A stretch of 6,372 bases of DNA from positions 1 through 6,372 of the forward strand of contig WRFW01000131.1 of NCBI GenBank assembly GCA_009787435.1. Reading direction: 5' to 3'. The notes under the pieces were generated by a model that saw only the letters and a program-made list of their open reading frames with translations, had not been told where the DNA came from and did not search any database. Position numbers and translations under genes: made by a program. Below, one piece after another: positions 5,452 to 6,372 of this stretch (position 1 is the stretch's first letter; each line of letters opens with the position of its first letter). The DNA comes from Defluviitaleaceae bacterium. GTDB lineage: Bacteria; Bacillota; Clostridia; Lachnospirales; UBA5962.

Positions 5452-5966
5452 ATGTTCAATTCAAACCATGCATCAAATCTTTCCATAGTTCTTGCCAATG
5501 TATCATGGCTTATTTGTGGCAATTCACCACCCCATGCAGCTTCTGCTGCAGCAAAGCCATCTATAACTGCTTGTCTCATTTTTTCCATAACTTCTGGGTC
5601 GCCTCCTGCAAAAGAAGCAGCTAAGTTAAATAACCTTTCAGAAGTACGTTCCACACCGAAAAAGCCATCTTCTGAGATAAGCTCTGCAGCTTGCTCTGGC
5701 GTTATATTTTCTACCATAAAATCAAAAGCGTCTTCTCTTAAAGAGCCGCCATTTGAAACGTTAAAAGTTCTCGTTTGGTGCCCAAATATTTGTTCTATTA
5801 GCCTTAAAATATCATCTCCTCGGCGGGCTTGTAAATCTAAAAGAACACCATTTGAACCGTTTATATTTTGGTTAGTTTTTCTTAATGGTTCGTTTCCTGC
5901 CTGTCTTGGTTGCAGTATAGCCTTAGTGTTATTGTAGCTTTGGCTAATTTGATTATTAATTTGCAT
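5448..5966 (-). CDS. DUF5610-like protein (family often mislabelled 'hydrogenase-4 component G')
   Basis: The 172-residue soluble protein has no signal peptide or membrane helix. Residues 1-45 are polar, Asn/Gln-rich and probably disordered (MQINNQISQSYNNTKAIL). The remainder is helical. Residues about 97-169 carry the pattern I recall for DUF5610 and the clostridial proteins called 'hydrogenase-4 component G': GFFGVERTSERLFNLAASF, then FAGGDPEVMEKM, then GFAAAEAAWGGELPQIS, then an ending FDAWFE. The assignment is from memory of the family pattern, without a search. No iron-sulfur or nickel ligands are present, so a hydrogenase role is unsupported and the function is unknown. The start is fixed by AGGAGG 8 bases before the ATG. 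A good promoter lies about 90 bases upstream. It is the first gene of the apparent operon with soj and the 83-residue protein. The plus-strand frame over the same bases is a shadow. Confidence 0.75.
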   Translation of the reverse strand: MQINNQISQSYNNTKAILQPRQAGNEPLRKTNQNINGSNGVLLDLQARRGDDILRLIEQIFGHQTRTFNVSNGGSLREDAFDFMVENITPEQAAELISEDGFFGVERTSERLFNLAASFAGGDPEVMEKMRQAVIDGFAAAEAAWGGELPQISHDTLARTMERFDAWFELNI

Positions 5967-6002
5967 ATGTGTAACCTCCTGTTTAAATCACATATTTGTG
6001 AT
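5965..6002 (-). promoter_or_regulatory. Leader with two mutually exclusive hairpins around the start codon
   Basis: On the minus strand ATCACA (6002-5997) pairs with TGTGAT (5992-5987) across 4 bases. ATATGTG (5995-5989) can instead pair with CACATAT (5971-5965), which includes the first two bases of the ATG and leaves the AGGAGG in a 17-base loop. The strands overlap, so the two hairpins cannot form together. This is the layout of a simple translational on/off switch. No known riboswitch aptamer is recognised, and the hairpins are short. Confidence 0.4.
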
Positions 6003-6039
6003 AATCCTTTGAACTTTCCTAATCGTCCAACGATAGCAA

Positions 6040-6060
6040 TATACTATATTACATAGTATA
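6040..6060. promoter_or_regulatory. Operator-like palindrome over the -10 region
   Basis: TATACTAT (6040-6047) and ATAGTATA (6053-6060) form an exact 8-bp inverted repeat with a 5-base centre. It covers the whole -10 hexamer and the expected transcription start of the minus-strand operon. A repressor bound here would block initiation. Because the -10 itself is TATACT, part of the symmetry may be coincidental. Confidence 0.4.
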
Positions 6061-6083
6061 GCATATTTTCACGGTAAAGTCAA
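6055..6083 (-). promoter_or_regulatory. Sigma-A-type promoter of the minus-strand operon
   Basis: On the minus strand TTGACT (6083-6078, 5 of 6) is followed by a 17-base spacer and TATACT (6060-6055, 5 of 6). An upstream TGC gives an extended -10. Transcription should start near 6048, leaving a leader of about 80 bases before the ATG at 5966. This is the best promoter in the window. Confidence 0.75.
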
Positions 6084-6168
6084 ATAAAAAACTGTTAACC
6101 ATTGAATAGGAAAAAGAGACTTTAAGGCACCTTTTTTGATTATATTTCCTGTTGGTTCTTTTGCTTAA

Positions 6169-6372
6169 CTAACTTTTACTCCATAATACCGTTCCATCTT
6201 CAAGCATAACTTTTTCAGGAATATTGTATATATTAATTTCAAGATGCTTTCTATTTTTGATATTATATAGTTCATAAAAATTTTCTGTTCCATGTCTTTC
6301 TTTATAAAACTCTTTTGGATAAAGTTTTAAAATGTCAATATATTTTTTATCATATAAATCTAAAAAGCTATT
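6169..6372 (-). CDS. C-terminal 67 residues of an unidentified gene (partial)
   Basis: An open minus-strand frame runs from the window edge to TAG at 6169-6171. It reads NSFLDLYDKKYIDILKLY..., contains KERHGTENFYELYNIKNRKH, and ends IPEKVMLEDGTVLWSKS. Lys/Tyr/Asn/Ile richness and AT-rich codons fit a real low-GC coding end, though they could also mark recently acquired DNA. The start lies beyond the window. I recognise no family. The region after its stop has no convincing intrinsic terminator, so some read-through into the promoter region of the next operon is possible. Confidence 0.55.
   Translation of the reverse strand, partial: NSFLDLYDKKYIDILKLYPKEFYKERHGTENFYELYNIKNRKHLEINIYNIPEKVMLEDGTVLWSKS

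Noticed and set aside
5452..5937. 161-codon plus-strand frame opposite the DUF5610-like gene
   Set aside because: It is an antisense shadow. The minus-strand frame has an AGGAGG, a promoter and a recognisable family pattern.
6110..6168. Terminator after the partial gene at the right edge
   Set aside because: AAGG-TG-CCTT and distant AGGAAA/TTTCCT complementarity exist, but there is no stable GC stem joined to a U-run.

Overview
The window looks like chromosomal DNA of a low-GC Gram-positive bacterium, most likely a Clostridia-class Firmicute. The grounds are AT-rich intergenic DNA, strong AGGAGG-type ribosome binding sites, U-tailed hairpin terminators, a B. subtilis-like Soj/ParA, and a secreted protein ending in a 'copper amine oxidase N-terminal'-type domain of the kind common on clostridial surfaces. 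No rRNA, tRNA, CRISPR array, transposase or phage gene is visible.

Layout: (1) Positions 1-329 hold a possible tail of an upstream plus-strand gene, a strong intrinsic terminator (71-108), and a leader with several AT-rich palindromes. (2) Positions 330-3932 encode one 1200-residue exported modular surface protein. It is alone in its transcription unit, its Shine-Dalgarno lies inside a small hairpin, and a near-perfect bidirectional terminator (3944-3978) closes it. (3) Positions 3979-4253 are non-coding but structured. (4) Positions 4254-5966 on the minus strand hold three genes that read as one operon: a DUF5610-like protein (5448-5966), an orphan Soj/ParA ATPase (4559-5320) and an 83-residue basic protein (4254-4505). 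A good extended -10 promoter (6055-6083) precedes them and the bidirectional terminator lies beyond them. (5) Positions 6169-6372 carry the C-terminal end of an unidentified minus-strand gene.

The part most worth a second look is the minus-strand operon. Soj normally sits next to parB/spo0J, but here no ParB and no parS-like site is visible. The position after soj is taken by a small, strongly basic, well-initiated protein. The leader of the operon's first gene contains an operator-like palindrome over the -10 and two mutually exclusive hairpins, one of which covers the start codon. A GC-rich mini-hairpin sits at the stop codon of both parA and the small gene, and a 15-bp exact inverted repeat brackets the small gene. 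These features are read directly from the sequence; any functional system built on them is inference.
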